Assembly (NCBI GenBank): GCA_027317105.1
Contig: DAHVFH010000132.1
Coordinates: forward strand, 1-64,000
DNA length: 64,000 nt
Reading direction: 5' to 3'
Source of the DNA: Cytophagales bacterium
GTDB lineage: Bacteria > Bacteroidota > Bacteroidia > Cytophagales > Cyclobacteriaceae
Positions 37,253-45,974 of this stretch are shown in pieces. The notes beneath the pieces are model-generated. The model had not been told where the DNA came from and made no database searches. It saw nothing but the letters and a program-made list of their open reading frames with translations. A program made the position numbers and the translations under genes. Numbering within the stretch: the first letter of the stretch is position 1; each line of letters starts with the position of its first letter.

Positions 37253-38257
37253 CTAACGTTTGGCGCCATCGTATGCCCACTTTACATAAACGGCACCCCA
37301 GGTGAAGCCACCGCCAAAGGCAGCCATGATGAGATTATCCCCCTTTTTTAGTTTCTGTTCATAATCCCACAGCAAAAGCGGGATGGTTCCTCCCGTAGTG
37401 TTCCCATACCGCTCAATATTCATCATTACCTTATCTGAACTAATTCCTACCCGATTGGCAGTTGCATCAATGATTCTTTTGTTGGCCTGATGCGGAACTA
37501 GCCAGGAGATGGTTTCAGGAGTAAGATGATTACGTTCTGCAACTTGCGCTGCCACTTCGGCCATATTGGTAACGGCAAATTTATAAACGGCTGCTCCTTC
37601 TTGATACACAAAGTGCATTTTATTGTCAACGGTTTCATGCGATGCTGGCTTGCGGCTGCCACCGGCTTTCATGTGCAAATAGGTTTCCCCAGTGCCATCG
37701 CTTTTTAAAATGGAATCCATAACACCTACCTCTTCGGTGGTGGGTTCTAATAGAACGCAACCAGCACCATCCCCGAAAATGATGCACGTAGTGCGATCCG
37801 TATAGTCAAGGATGGCTGACATCTTGTCTCCACCGATGACTATTATTTTTTTGTACATACCCGATTGGATGAAACTTGCTCCTGTATTAAGACCGTAAAG
37901 AAACCCGGAACATGCAGCCGCTAAATCAAAACTGAAGGCATTGGTTGCACCCACCGCTGAGGCAACAATATTTGCTGTAGCAGGAAAGGTAAGATCGGGA
38001 GTAACCGTGGCAAAGATGATACAATCAATTTCTTTAGGGTCAGTTTTGGTTTTGGCCAGCATGTCTTTCACTGCGGCAATGCCCATTACGGACACACCTT
38101 GATCTTCACCCTTTAGAATTCTGCGTTCCTTAATTCCTGTTCGAGTGGTAATCCACTCGTCATTGGTATCCACCATGGTTTCCAATTCTTTATTAGTAAG
38201 GATATAGTCTGGAACATATCCGCCTACTCCCGTAATGGCTGCCCTTAGCTTATTCAT
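37253..38257 (-). CDS. fabH: 3-oxoacyl-ACP synthase III
   Basis: The 334-residue thiolase-fold enzyme condenses acetyl-CoA with malonyl-ACP to start fatty-acid synthesis. The catalytic triad is visible: Cys116 (AAACSGF), His256 (VPHQANKRI) and Asn286 ([11 protein letters not shown]). The N-terminal [16 protein letters not shown] is the acyl-ACP-synthase III signature. It lies 50 bp upstream of efp. A hairpin with a T-tract lies between rpmF and this gene, so it probably has its own promoter or is attenuated. Confidence 0.97.
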   Translation of the reverse strand: MNKLRAAITGVGGYVPDYILTNKELETMVDTNDEWITTRTGIKERRILKGEDQGVSVMGIAAVKDMLAKTKTDPKEIDCIIFATVTPDLTFPATANIVASAVGATNAFSFDLAAACSGFLYGLNTGASFIQSGMYKKIIVIGGDKMSAILDYTDRTTCIIFGDGAGCVLLEPTTEEVGVMDSILKSDGTGETYLHMKAGGSRKPASHETVDNKMHFVYQEGAAVYKFAVTNMAEVAAQVAERNHLTPETISWLVPHQANKRIIDATANRVGISSDKVMMNIERYGNTTGGTIPLLLWDYEQKLKKGDNLIMAAFGGGFTWGAVYVKWAYDGAKR

Positions 38258-38269
38258 AATCTTCTGCCG

Positions 38270-38310
38270 ACCTTTAAAAATAAAAAGACCCGACTGAAAT
38301 TCAATCGGGT
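38270..38310 (-). terminator. Intrinsic terminator or attenuator between rpmF and fabH
   Basis: On the minus strand ACCCGA, TTGAATTTCAG and TCGGGT (38310-38288) form a hairpin with further inner pairing (TGAA/TTCA). It is followed by CTTTTTATTTTT. It is a good intrinsic terminator for the yceD-rpmF transcript, about 100 bp after rpmF and 30 bp before fabH. Confidence 0.75.
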
Positions 38311-38406
38311 ATTACTAATGAGAAAGTTAATTCAACTGCACAGTTAGTTTAGTGAAGTCAATCGGTTTTGAAAAAAAAATGATTCTCAAAAAATCAGGCA
38401 TGGCGC

Positions 38407-38598
38407 TTATGCCAATACTTCTTTTTCCATTACCACATTTCCTTTAAAGAATAATTTGCCCTCATGCCAAAAGGCGCGGTGGGGCAAATGATGTTCTCCT
38501 GTAGTGGGGCATACCGCTTGTGCTTTTGCAACGGCTTTGTAATGTGTCCTTCTTTTATCCCTGCGGGTCTTCGAGGTTTTTCGTTTTGGATTTGGCAT
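38407..38598 (-). CDS. rpmF: Ribosomal protein bL32
   Basis: The 63-residue protein is rich in Lys/Arg. The N-terminal [19 protein letters not shown] and the [16 protein letters not shown] segment are characteristic of bL32. Only one Cys is seen, in AVCPTTGE, so the zinc-ribbon form is not complete. It lies 18 bp downstream of yceD, the usual pair. Confidence 0.95.
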   Translation of the reverse strand: MPNPKRKTSKTRRDKRRTHYKAVAKAQAVCPTTGEHHLPHRAFWHEGKLFFKGNVVMEKEVLA

Positions 38599-38616
38599 AA
38601 CCTAAATTTATTGATT

Positions 38617-39126
38617 CTATTTTAACTTTTTTAACATTTCCCATCTTGGATCGATCATCTCTTCTTCTGGTGTTGTAGAGGAGGAATAAATGACCTTTCC
38701 TTCTGTATCGTCCTCGGGCTCTAACTGAAACCTGGGATGAAGCTTTTTTATTGGTATTTCCAATACTATAAATTCGTACATCAGTTGACCAACATCTATT
38801 TTTTGCTGATCATGCGTAATGATAATAATTTCTTCGCTGACTTCTTTCTCTTCTTCTCCGTATTTGAAAACGACTTGTTTTGAAATAGAAATAGGATGGT
38901 TAAACTCATCCAGACTCCGATCACAAATCAACAAAGCATTTCCTTTAATCTTAAAATCAGCTTCAATGAACGTTTCACTTTTGTCAAGGGACACATGAGC
39001 TTCAAAATCACCCTTTCCTATAACCTCTTGACCATACTTCTCAAAAAAGTCATTCCCAAGTTGAAAATCAAATTGGTGAATACCTCTGCTTAAACCAAGT
39101 ACGCCAACACTAAAATCCCTTGCCAT
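38617..39126 (-). CDS. yceD: DUF177 (YceD-like) protein
   Basis: The 169-residue protein is conserved immediately upstream of rpmF in bacteria. It is implicated in 23S rRNA accumulation and ribosome biogenesis in E. coli and plants. It shows the domain's FEAHVSLDKSETFIEADFKIKGNALLICDRSLDEF core and a C-terminal EEEMIDPRWEMLKKL, which matches the conserved DPR-W-x-L ending. The Cys pair seen in some relatives is absent. Confidence 0.87.
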   Translation of the reverse strand: MARDFSVGVLGLSRGIHQFDFQLGNDFFEKYGQEVIGKGDFEAHVSLDKSETFIEADFKIKGNALLICDRSLDEFNHPISISKQVVFKYGEEEKEVSEEIIIITHDQQKIDVGQLMYEFIVLEIPIKKLHPRFQLEPEDDTEGKVIYSSSTTPEEEMIDPRWEMLKKLK

Positions 39127-39228
39127 TCAAGGTTCTTAAAATTAAGACGGCAAATTTATCACGTTTTGCCGGATATATGGCAATCCTACGCTGTTTTTTA
39201 AAAGTGGATAGTGGGAAATTGGAAGGAA

Positions 39229-39615
39229 TCAAAGATATTCGATTAAAACCATCGATTTTAACTCTTTAGAGGACTTTTTGTCAAAATTCTCGATTAGGTA
39301 CTCAACTACGCTTTTCTTGAACCCCAGTTTAATAGCTATGCTTTTCACAAATATTAGCTCACTTTCAAAGATTTTATGATCTACAAAGATCAATCGAATA
39401 CACGCAATCAGGTAGTCAAATTTTTGGTCGTTGGAAAGCGCACCCAAGGTTCCTATAGATTCCGGGTTTTTGATTAGTAGATTAACATCTTCGTCTGAAT
39501 AATTACGCTCTTTAGCAATTTTAAATATCATGTCCCTTTCGGCTTGCGCAAAGTGTTTGTCGGCTTCCGCTAATTGGATTAAGATATTGAGCTGTTTTTT
39601 TGTAACGATGTCCAT
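39229..39615 (-). CDS. TerB-like helical protein
   Basis: The 128-residue all-helical protein has the TerB pattern: LIQLAEADKHFAQAERDMIFKIA, later LIACIRLIFVDHKIFESELIFVKSIAIKLGF, two acidic helix repeats that in TerB bind metal ions. The role is unknown. It lies between pdxA and yceD on the same strand, with gaps of 80 and 102 bp. Confidence 0.75.
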   Translation of the reverse strand: MDIVTKKQLNILIQLAEADKHFAQAERDMIFKIAKERNYSDEDVNLLIKNPESIGTLGALSNDQKFDYLIACIRLIFVDHKIFESELIFVKSIAIKLGFKKSVVEYLIENFDKKSSKELKSMVLIEYL

Positions 39616-39695
39616 TTAAACTTTTACTTTATTCAAAGGTACAAACTCCTTCGTATCTTAAAAATGCGCTTTAAGCCGAAATGCCACACTTTTCG

Positions 39696-40724
39696 CTAAA
39701 CAGTCTTAGCTGCCTCTTTTCTATGTTTTATGATATCGCACGCCAAATAGATTGCTTGGCGCATGGAGCTTTCATCTGCTTGATTTTTCCCTGCAATGGC
39801 ATAGGCGGTTCCATGGTCAGGTGAAGTGCGTACGATCGGAAGGCCTGCGGTAAAATTCACACCGCTTTCAAAGTCGATCGCTTTAAACGCCACTAAGCCC
39901 TGGTCATGATACATGGCAAGAACCGCATCAAATTTGAAGTGTTGGCCCGAGGCAAAAAAACCATCGGCAGGAAAAGGCCCCATTATTAGCTTACCTTTAG
40001 TTTTTAATTCGTCAATTACTGGCTTGATAATTTCTTGTTCTTCAGTTCCTAGTAATCCTTCATCCCCCGCGTGTGGATTTAGCCCCAAGACGGCAATCTT
40101 TGGCTTGCTGATATTAAAATCATTCTTTAAGGTGAGCTCTAGCAAGCGAATTTTTAATTCCACGCGATCACGGGTAATATGACTGGCAATATCTTTTACA
40201 GGAATGTGCTCGGTTACCAATCCGATTTTCAAACTGTTTCCTACAAGCAACATCAGGCTTTCCCCAGCCTTGAATTCCTCGGTCAGAAATTCAGTATGTC
40301 CTTTGAAAGGAAACTCATCTCCATGAATGGTATTTTTGTCTATGGGTGCAGTTACCATCGCATCGATCAATCCTTCTTTCAATTCTTCAACGGCTTTGTT
40401 TAAAGACAGGAGAGCCGCTTTGCCAGCTACCCGGGAAGGTTGGCCTGGATTTATTTCCATCATATCTTCCCAACAATTTACCACGTTGATTGCTTTAGCA
40501 AAGAATTGTCCCTTTGTTTTTACCTGACTGTAATTGAATTCTTCAAGATCCATCAGTTTCCGGTAATACGAAAGGGCGCGGGTAGAGCCGTAGATGACCG
40601 GAGTTAAAATTGAAAGGAGACGGCTATCGGCTAGTGCTTTGATCACTACCTCGGTACCGATTCCGTTTAGATCACCGAGTGTGATGCCGATGCGTGGCTT
40701 ATCTGTTGTGGGGGCGGATGTCAT
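39696..40724 (-). CDS. pdxA: 4-hydroxythreonine-4-phosphate dehydrogenase
   Basis: The 342-residue NAD-dependent enzyme of pyridoxal-5'-phosphate synthesis shows PRIGITLGDLNGIGTEV (N-terminus), TAPIDK, FKGHTEFLTE (metal His), GLNPHAGDEGLLGTEE, MYHDQGLVAFKAIDF and TSPDHGTAYAIAGK, all PdxA signature segments with metal-binding His residues. It has normal length. It starts the minus-strand group and diverges from rsmA. Confidence 0.95.
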   Translation of the reverse strand: MTSAPTTDKPRIGITLGDLNGIGTEVVIKALADSRLLSILTPVIYGSTRALSYYRKLMDLEEFNYSQVKTKGQFFAKAINVVNCWEDMMEINPGQPSRVAGKAALLSLNKAVEELKEGLIDAMVTAPIDKNTIHGDEFPFKGHTEFLTEEFKAGESLMLLVGNSLKIGLVTEHIPVKDIASHITRDRVELKIRLLELTLKNDFNISKPKIAVLGLNPHAGDEGLLGTEEQEIIKPVIDELKTKGKLIMGPFPADGFFASGQHFKFDAVLAMYHDQGLVAFKAIDFESGVNFTAGLPIVRTSPDHGTAYAIAGKNQADESSMRQAIYLACDIIKHRKEAAKTV

Positions 40725-40795
40725 TGAATAGTTTCTAGTTGGCGCAAGTTAGTTAATTCGATATTGAATGTTCAATTTTGATTTTTTGAATAGCA

Positions 40796-41572
40796 ATGGT
40801 TCGTCCTAAAAAATTCCTTGGTCAGCATTTCCTCAAAGACCAAAATATAGCCGCAAAGATTGTGAATGCGCTGGAATTGCCGAATGGAAAAAATTTTGTT
40901 TTGGAAATCGGTCCGGGTACAGGAGTGCTCACAAAAATTTTAATGGCTAAACCGGATGTGGATTTATACATGGTCGAGATTGATCGCGAGGCGGTGGCTT
41001 ATCTTAAGCAACAGTATTCGGATGTTGCCGATAAAATAAGAGAAGATGATATTTTGCGCATGGATTTGTCCACTTTGACTCAGCAGCCCATTTATATCAT
41101 TGGGAATTTTCCATACAATATTTCTTCACAAATTTTTTTTAAAACGCTTCAGCACAGGGATCAGGTCACGCAAGTGGTGTGCATGTTGCAAAAGGAAGTG
41201 GCCGAACGTATAGCTGAAAAGAAGGGAAGCAAAACCTATGGTATTTTGAGCGTTCTTTTGCAGGCGTACTACGACATTGAGTTTCTCTTCAAAGTTCCAC
41301 CTGGTGTTTTTTTTCCACCGCCCAAAGTGATGTCAGCGGTAATCCGTTTGAAAAGGAATGAAAGAGAAAAACTTCCATGCGATGAAGCTTTGTTTCAGAA
41401 GGTTGTCAAGCAAGGGTTTCAAAACCGGAGGAAAACCTTGCGCAATGCGCTCAAACCTCTAAATTTGCCAGGCTCAATTTTATCCCATGCCTTTATGGAT
41501 TTAAGAGCCGAACAATTGAGTGTAAATGATTTTATCTCGCTTACTTTTCAAATAGAACATGCCGGTGAATGA
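40796..41572 (+). CDS. rsmA: 16S rRNA dimethyladenosine transferase
   Basis: This 258-residue SAM-dependent enzyme dimethylates two adenines near the 3' end of 16S rRNA. VRPKKFLGQHFLKDQNIA (N-terminus), LEIGPGTGVLTKIL (SAM motif), DILRMDL, IGNFPYNISSQI (catalytic NxPY) and the Arg-rich QGFQNRRKTLRNAL are all present. Its end overlaps the following mgtE start by 14 bases, so the two are translationally linked. The pair diverges from pdxA. Confidence 0.96.
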   Translation: MVRPKKFLGQHFLKDQNIAAKIVNALELPNGKNFVLEIGPGTGVLTKILMAKPDVDLYMVEIDREAVAYLKQQYSDVADKIREDDILRMDLSTLTQQPIYIIGNFPYNISSQIFFKTLQHRDQVTQVVCMLQKEVAERIAEKKGSKTYGILSVLLQAYYDIEFLFKVPPGVFFPPPKVMSAVIRLKRNEREKLPCDEALFQKVVKQGFQNRRKTLRNALKPLNLPGSILSHAFMDLRAEQLSVNDFISLTFQIEHAGE

Positions 41573-42920
41573 ATTTGCAGAATTTGAGCTGACTAAAGAA
41601 TTCCGTGACCGGTTTCAGCAAGCCCTGGATGAGCACGATGGGGATTTTGTCTACACTTCGCTGGAGGAAGTAAACCCTGTTGATATTACTTCTTTGCTCT
41701 ATGAATTTTCAAGTGAGGAGTCTAAATATGTTCTTGATTTGCTTTCATTGCAAGTCCAATCGCAGATCATCAAAGATATGGACTCCGATGCTCGGAAAAA
41801 TTTTCTTTCCATTTATTCGAGCGAAGAGTTAACGGCTATTGTCAACTTATTGGATTCGGATGACGCGGCTGATATTCTAAATGAATTGCCCATCAAAACC
41901 AGTGAAGAGATTATTGCTAACCTGGATTCCGATCTGAAACTGCAAGTGATCGATCTTCTTCGCTATGACGAAAACGTGGCAGGCGGTCTGATGGCCAAAG
42001 AATTGATAAAGGCGCATTGGAATTGGACGGTCGTGGAGTGCATTGAGGAAATAAGGAAGCAAGCGGAAAGTGTCACCAAACTATATGCCGTTTGGGTAGT
42101 GGATGAAAATGAAAGGTTGCTGGGTCGGGTGGCGCTTCAAGAATTGATATTGAGCGATTCTAAAACATTGATCAAAGATATCTATGACGATGACATTGTT
42201 TCGGTGGAAACATACATGGAAGATCGAGAAGTGGCAGAGATCATGAGGAAATATGATTTGGAGTCGGTACCCGTTGTTAATGTGCAAGGCCAATTGGTTG
42301 GTCGCATTACCATAGATGATGTAGTGGATGTGATTTCAGAACAAGCCGAGGAGGAACGCCAGCTGATGAGCGGTATTACCGAAGATGTGGAGGAAGATGA
42401 TAGCCTTTGGAAAAATGTGCGCGCCCGGTTACCGTGGTTGCTGATCGGTATTTTTGGTGGAATGCTGAGTGCAAGGTTTATGGGTTTCTTTGAACATGAG
42501 CTGGCAAAAGTTACGGCAATTGCATTTTTTGTTCCGCTCATTCAAGCTACTGGTGGAAATGTGGGCATCCAATCTTCTGGGTTGGTGGTTCAGAGTTTGG
42601 TTAGCCCAGGTTACGTTGAAGAGGGCATCGGGAAACGCCTTGTAAAAGTTTTTAGTGTAGCACTTCTCAATGGCTTGTTACTTTCTTTAATCGTTTTGGG
42701 CTCAACCTACCTGTTATTCAGCAACCATCAGCTTTCCTTAATTGTTTCCTTTGCTCTTTTTTGCGTGGTTTTATTCTCCTCTTTTGTAGGAACAATTACA
42801 CCCATGATTATCAATCGATTAGGTTTCAATCCGGCCCTAGCATCAGGGCCATTCATAACAACCACGAGCGACTTATTGGGTCTCACCATTTATTTTTTGA
42901 CTGTTCAGGTATTGATTTAA
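41559..42920 (+). CDS. mgtE: MgtE-type magnesium transporter
   Basis: This 453-residue protein has a cytosolic N-domain (about 1-130, DSDDAADILNELP), two CBS domains (about 135-260) that sense magnesium, a plug helix, and five membrane segments (about 285-453). The pore motif PLIQATGGNVGIQSSG matches the MgtE signature, and GPFITTTSDLLGLTIYF near the end matches the conserved transport-domain Asp. It overlaps rsmA by 14 bases, an unusual pairing. Confidence 0.95.
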   Translation: MPVNEFAEFELTKEFRDRFQQALDEHDGDFVYTSLEEVNPVDITSLLYEFSSEESKYVLDLLSLQVQSQIIKDMDSDARKNFLSIYSSEELTAIVNLLDSDDAADILNELPIKTSEEIIANLDSDLKLQVIDLLRYDENVAGGLMAKELIKAHWNWTVVECIEEIRKQAESVTKLYAVWVVDENERLLGRVALQELILSDSKTLIKDIYDDDIVSVETYMEDREVAEIMRKYDLESVPVVNVQGQLVGRITIDDVVDVISEQAEEERQLMSGITEDVEEDDSLWKNVRARLPWLLIGIFGGMLSARFMGFFEHELAKVTAIAFFVPLIQATGGNVGIQSSGLVVQSLVSPGYVEEGIGKRLVKVFSVALLNGLLLSLIVLGSTYLLFSNHQLSLIVSFALFCVVLFSSFVGTITPMIINRLGFNPALASGPFITTTSDLLGLTIYFLTVQVLI

Positions 42921-43035
42921 GCCAACCCGCCAACGGATGTAATATTCGTTGCTAAAGTGAAGTGTTTAAGGTTGAGGGTATGACTACTTTTGGTTTTTTA
43001 ATTCAATAAGTTGAATTTGTTTATTTTCGGGTAAC

Positions 43036-43881
43036 GTGAAAGAAAAGAGAAGTATAAAGCAAAGACTAAGAGACAAGTTTGATGAGGTGGTTGAAAAACC
43101 GTTACTCACCAGTGCTATTGTTTTATTACTTGTGGCCATTTTGGTGATCACCTTGAGTCTAAATTATTACATCAACGAATTTCATAATTTTTGGGGGCAA
43201 GTGTTGGCAGAAGCCCACGGCATGATTTTCGATATTGCGGTGATAGGTATTTTGATTTTTTGGTTAAACCAAAATGGAGAAGTTCGTCAGCGAATCCGAA
43301 CATACAAAGATGAGATTGATGACTTTCGTTTGTGGGAATCGGAAGAGGCCGCGTTTCGTACCGTGGGTAATATTAAACGATTAAATCGCCATAAAATTTA
43401 TGAGATCAATTTAGTGAACTGCCACCTTTCACGCACAAACTTAAGCCACGTAAATTTAAGCGCCTCTAATCTTAATTCGGCAAATCTTTCCAATTCATCC
43501 CTGATAGAAATAAATTTGGAGAATACCCGCCTCAACCAAACCATTTTCGAAAACTCAAACCTGAACCAAGCCCTTTTAAAAGGAGCGTATGCCAGTGGTG
43601 CTAATTTCAAAGATGCTTTTCTCATCAAAGCCAATTTTGAAAATGCCTTTCTGATTAAGACAAATTTTAAAAACGCCTATCTTATGGAGGCGAACCTCCA
43701 AAATAGTTATTTGATGGGTGCAGATTTTGAAAACGCAAGCTTGTACAAGGCTGATCTCCGGGGCACAAAAGGATTAACGATCGATCAACTCGCCAAGGCA
43801 AAGACCTTATACCTTGCCTTGTTTGATGACAAACTTATGGAACAAGTGAAGGAAATCATTCCGGAATTGGTAGGTAGTTAA
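43036..43881 (+). CDS. Membrane-anchored pentapeptide-repeat protein
   Basis: The 281-residue protein has a charged N-terminus, two membrane segments (about 22-48 and 58-80), a linker helix (85-120), then about 20 pentapeptide repeats (A/N-N/D-L/F-x-x; residues 125-245, NLSHVNLSASNL to ADLRGTKGLT). These form a right-handed beta-helix facing the cytoplasm. The start is GTG 43036. Function is unknown; other pentapeptide proteins act as DNA mimics or scaffolds. A strong terminator lies at 43923-43960. Confidence 0.85.
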   Translation: MKEKRSIKQRLRDKFDEVVEKPLLTSAIVLLLVAILVITLSLNYYINEFHNFWGQVLAEAHGMIFDIAVIGILIFWLNQNGEVRQRIRTYKDEIDDFRLWESEEAAFRTVGNIKRLNRHKIYEINLVNCHLSRTNLSHVNLSASNLNSANLSNSSLIEINLENTRLNQTIFENSNLNQALLKGAYASGANFKDAFLIKANFENAFLIKTNFKNAYLMEANLQNSYLMGADFENASLYKADLRGTKGLTIDQLAKAKTLYLALFDDKLMEQVKEIIPELVGS

Positions 43882-43922
43882 TTTTGCAGAAGTGATTTAA
43901 AGACTTAACTTTGCAACCTCAC

Positions 43923-43960
43923 AACAACGGCTTCTGCATGGAAGCCGTTGTTTATTTTTT
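43923..43960 (+). terminator. Intrinsic terminator
   Basis: AACAACGGCTTC (43923-43934) pairs perfectly with GAAGCCGTTGTT (43941-43952) around TGCATG, followed by TATTTTTT. It has a 12-bp stem and a U-tract in the plus orientation, 41 bp after the pentapeptide gene. Confidence 0.92.
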
Positions 43961-43998
43961 AGGACATATTGAAAATAAAATGAGTAACAATAGTTGCT

Positions 43999-44475
43999 AT
44001 GGGTAAAAAAAATTCTTACTATACAAAAGAGGGTCTTGAGAAACTCACTAATGAACTGGCTACTTTAAAATCAAAAGGCCGGTCAGACATAGCCAAACAA
44101 ATTGCAGAGGCGCGTGACAAAGGCGACTTAAGTGAGAATGCAGAATACGATGCAGCAAAAGATGCGCAAGGACATCTGGAAGCGAAGATCGCCAAACTTG
44201 AAGAGCTGATGAGCTACGCCCGTTTAATTGATGAGTCAAAAATTGATACCTCATTCGTTTCGATCCTTTCCAAAGTTACCATCAAGAATAAAAAGAACGG
44301 GGCGTCAGTTACGTATATGTTGGTGAGCGAAGAAGAGGCAGATTTGAAGGCGGGAAAGATATCGACACAATCGCCTATCGGCAAGGGTTTGTTGGGCAAG
44401 AAAAAAGGTGATAGCGCAAAAATTAAAACACCAGCAGGTGAAATGGAGTTTGAAATCACAAATATTGGAAGTTAG
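43999..44475 (+). CDS. greA: Transcription elongation factor GreA
   Basis: The 158-residue protein has an N-terminal coiled-coil (TKEGLEKLTNELATLKSKGR, GDLSENAEYDAAKDAQ with the two acidic tip residues in DLSENAEYDAA) and a C-terminal FKBP-like domain ending SPIGKGLLGKKKGD and PAGEMEFEI. It stimulates transcript cleavage by stalled RNA polymerase. It sits 12 bp upstream of the HIT gene, probably co-transcribed. Confidence 0.96.
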   Translation: MGKKNSYYTKEGLEKLTNELATLKSKGRSDIAKQIAEARDKGDLSENAEYDAAKDAQGHLEAKIAKLEELMSYARLIDESKIDTSFVSILSKVTIKNKKNGASVTYMLVSEEEADLKAGKISTQSPIGKGLLGKKKGDSAKIKTPAGEMEFEITNIGS

Positions 44476-44487
44476 GGTGATCGTTTT

Positions 44488-44883
44488 ATGAAATCGATAT
44501 TTACAAAAATCATTGAACGTGAAATCCCTGCCCACATCGTAGCAGAAGATGATCGGTTTGTTGCTTTTTTGGATATCAACCCTTTAGCTGTTGGGCACAC
44601 GTTAATTGTTCCTAAACTGGAAGAGGATTATTTTTTCGATCTGGATGAAACCTCACTCTCCCTGATGATGGTTTTTTCTAAACGGGTTGCTGTTGCGATA
44701 AAAAATGTGACCCATTGCAAAAGAGTCGGGGTGGCCGTAATTGGTTTTGAAGTGCCCCATGCCCACCTGCACCTGGTGCCTATGAACACAATGCACGATA
44801 TCAATTTTGCGAATCCTAAATTGAAATTATCGAAAAAAGAATTCGAAGAGACGGCCACCAAAATTAGCTCCGTTTTTGTTTAA
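44488..44883 (+). CDS. HIT-family nucleotide hydrolase
   Basis: The 131-residue histidine-triad protein shows FTKIIEREIPAHIVAEDD, FLDINPLAVGHTLIVPK and the triad H91-A-H93-L-H95-L-V. The family hydrolyses adenosine phosphoramidates and similar nucleotides. It lies 12 bp after greA on the plus strand. Confidence 0.93.
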   Translation: MKSIFTKIIEREIPAHIVAEDDRFVAFLDINPLAVGHTLIVPKLEEDYFFDLDETSLSLMMVFSKRVAVAIKNVTHCKRVGVAVIGFEVPHAHLHLVPMNTMHDINFANPKLKLSKKEFEETATKISSVFV

Positions 44884-44912
44884 GATTCCTTCTAGCAGAG
44901 AAGATTAAGTCT

Positions 44913-45974
44913 TTAGATAAAATCGATATCTACATTCAGTGGATAGCGCATTAAAAATTCAAGTGCTTCTTCTACGGTAAGTCCTTCAAACAGCACTTTA
45001 TACAGGCGGTCTGTGATCAATGCCCTGACTTTGTAGTGGTCAGCGCATTTCTTTGCAATGCGAACCGTGTTTATCCCTTCGGCTACTTCTTTCATGTCTT
45101 CAATAATATCCTTCAATTTTTCTCCCTTGGCTAGTCGATACCCTACCGTGAAATTACGGCTCATCGGACTGTTGCAAGTGGTGACCAGATCGCCAATTCC
45201 CGCTACGCCCAAAAATGCTTTGGTATCGCCACCGAGTGCGCGGCCTAGGTAAACCATTTCCACTGCTCCTCGGCTGATCAAAAGCCCTTTTGCATTCTCA
45301 CCAAATCCCAGGCCGCTCAATGCACCGGAAGCGATGGCGATAATATTTTTAAGTACTCCGGCAATCTCGACACCGACAATGTCACTGTTTTCATAGACCT
45401 GAAACCGATCGGACTTGAGTAATCTTTTTCCGGTTTGGATCACCTCATTGAAGTGACTCGCCACTACGGTTGCAGCTGGTTGGCGAAGCGCTAACTCCCG
45501 ACTAAGATTGGGCCCGGCCAAGCATCCAATTCTAACGGCCACACTTTCCTCCTGAATCACCTCACTCATGGTCTTTACCACGCTGCGGTCGAGTTGTTGG
45601 ACGGTTTCAATAGTTTGCCCGCCCGGCAAGGTAATATCGAACCCTTTGGTTCCGTGAATGAGCATATGGTAAGGATGAAGATGGGGGGCTAGATTTTTCA
45701 TCATCGCGCGAAAATGCTGCGAGGGAACGATTGGAAAAATGACTTCGCACTCCTGTGCAAGTCGAGCCATGTCATTGATGACCTCTACTCTTTCATGTAT
45801 CGCGTAGCCTAAGTGTTCACGACTTTTATTGATTCGGATGACATCTTCAAGGCTACGGGCGTAGAGCAAGACCTTGCGGTTTTGCGCCAGCATATTTGAG
45901 ATGACTGTGCCGAAATGACCCGCACCAATGACTCCGACCGGCTGCTCAGATAAATTGCTCAAGGCCATAGCCAA
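44913..45974 (-). CDS. gpsA: Glycerol-3-phosphate dehydrogenase (NAD(P)+)
   Basis: The 353-residue enzyme reduces dihydroxyacetone phosphate to sn-glycerol-3-phosphate, the backbone for phospholipids. It shows GVIGAGHFGTVISNML (NAD loop), HGTKGFD, LAGPNLSRELALRQPAA, and NIIAIASGALSGLGFGENAKG (catalytic Lys and substrate site). It has full length. Its start overlaps the end of the upstream acyltransferase gene by 29 bases, linking substrate supply to acylation. Confidence 0.95.
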   Translation of the reverse strand: MAMALSNLSEQPVGVIGAGHFGTVISNMLAQNRKVLLYARSLEDVIRINKSREHLGYAIHERVEVINDMARLAQECEVIFPIVPSQHFRAMMKNLAPHLHPYHMLIHGTKGFDITLPGGQTIETVQQLDRSVVKTMSEVIQEESVAVRIGCLAGPNLSRELALRQPAATVVASHFNEVIQTGKRLLKSDRFQVYENSDIVGVEIAGVLKNIIAIASGALSGLGFGENAKGLLISRGAVEMVYLGRALGGDTKAFLGVAGIGDLVTTCNSPMSRNFTVGYRLAKGEKLKDIIEDMKEVAEGINTVRIAKKCADHYKVRALITDRLYKVLFEGLTVEEALEFLMRYPLNVDIDFI

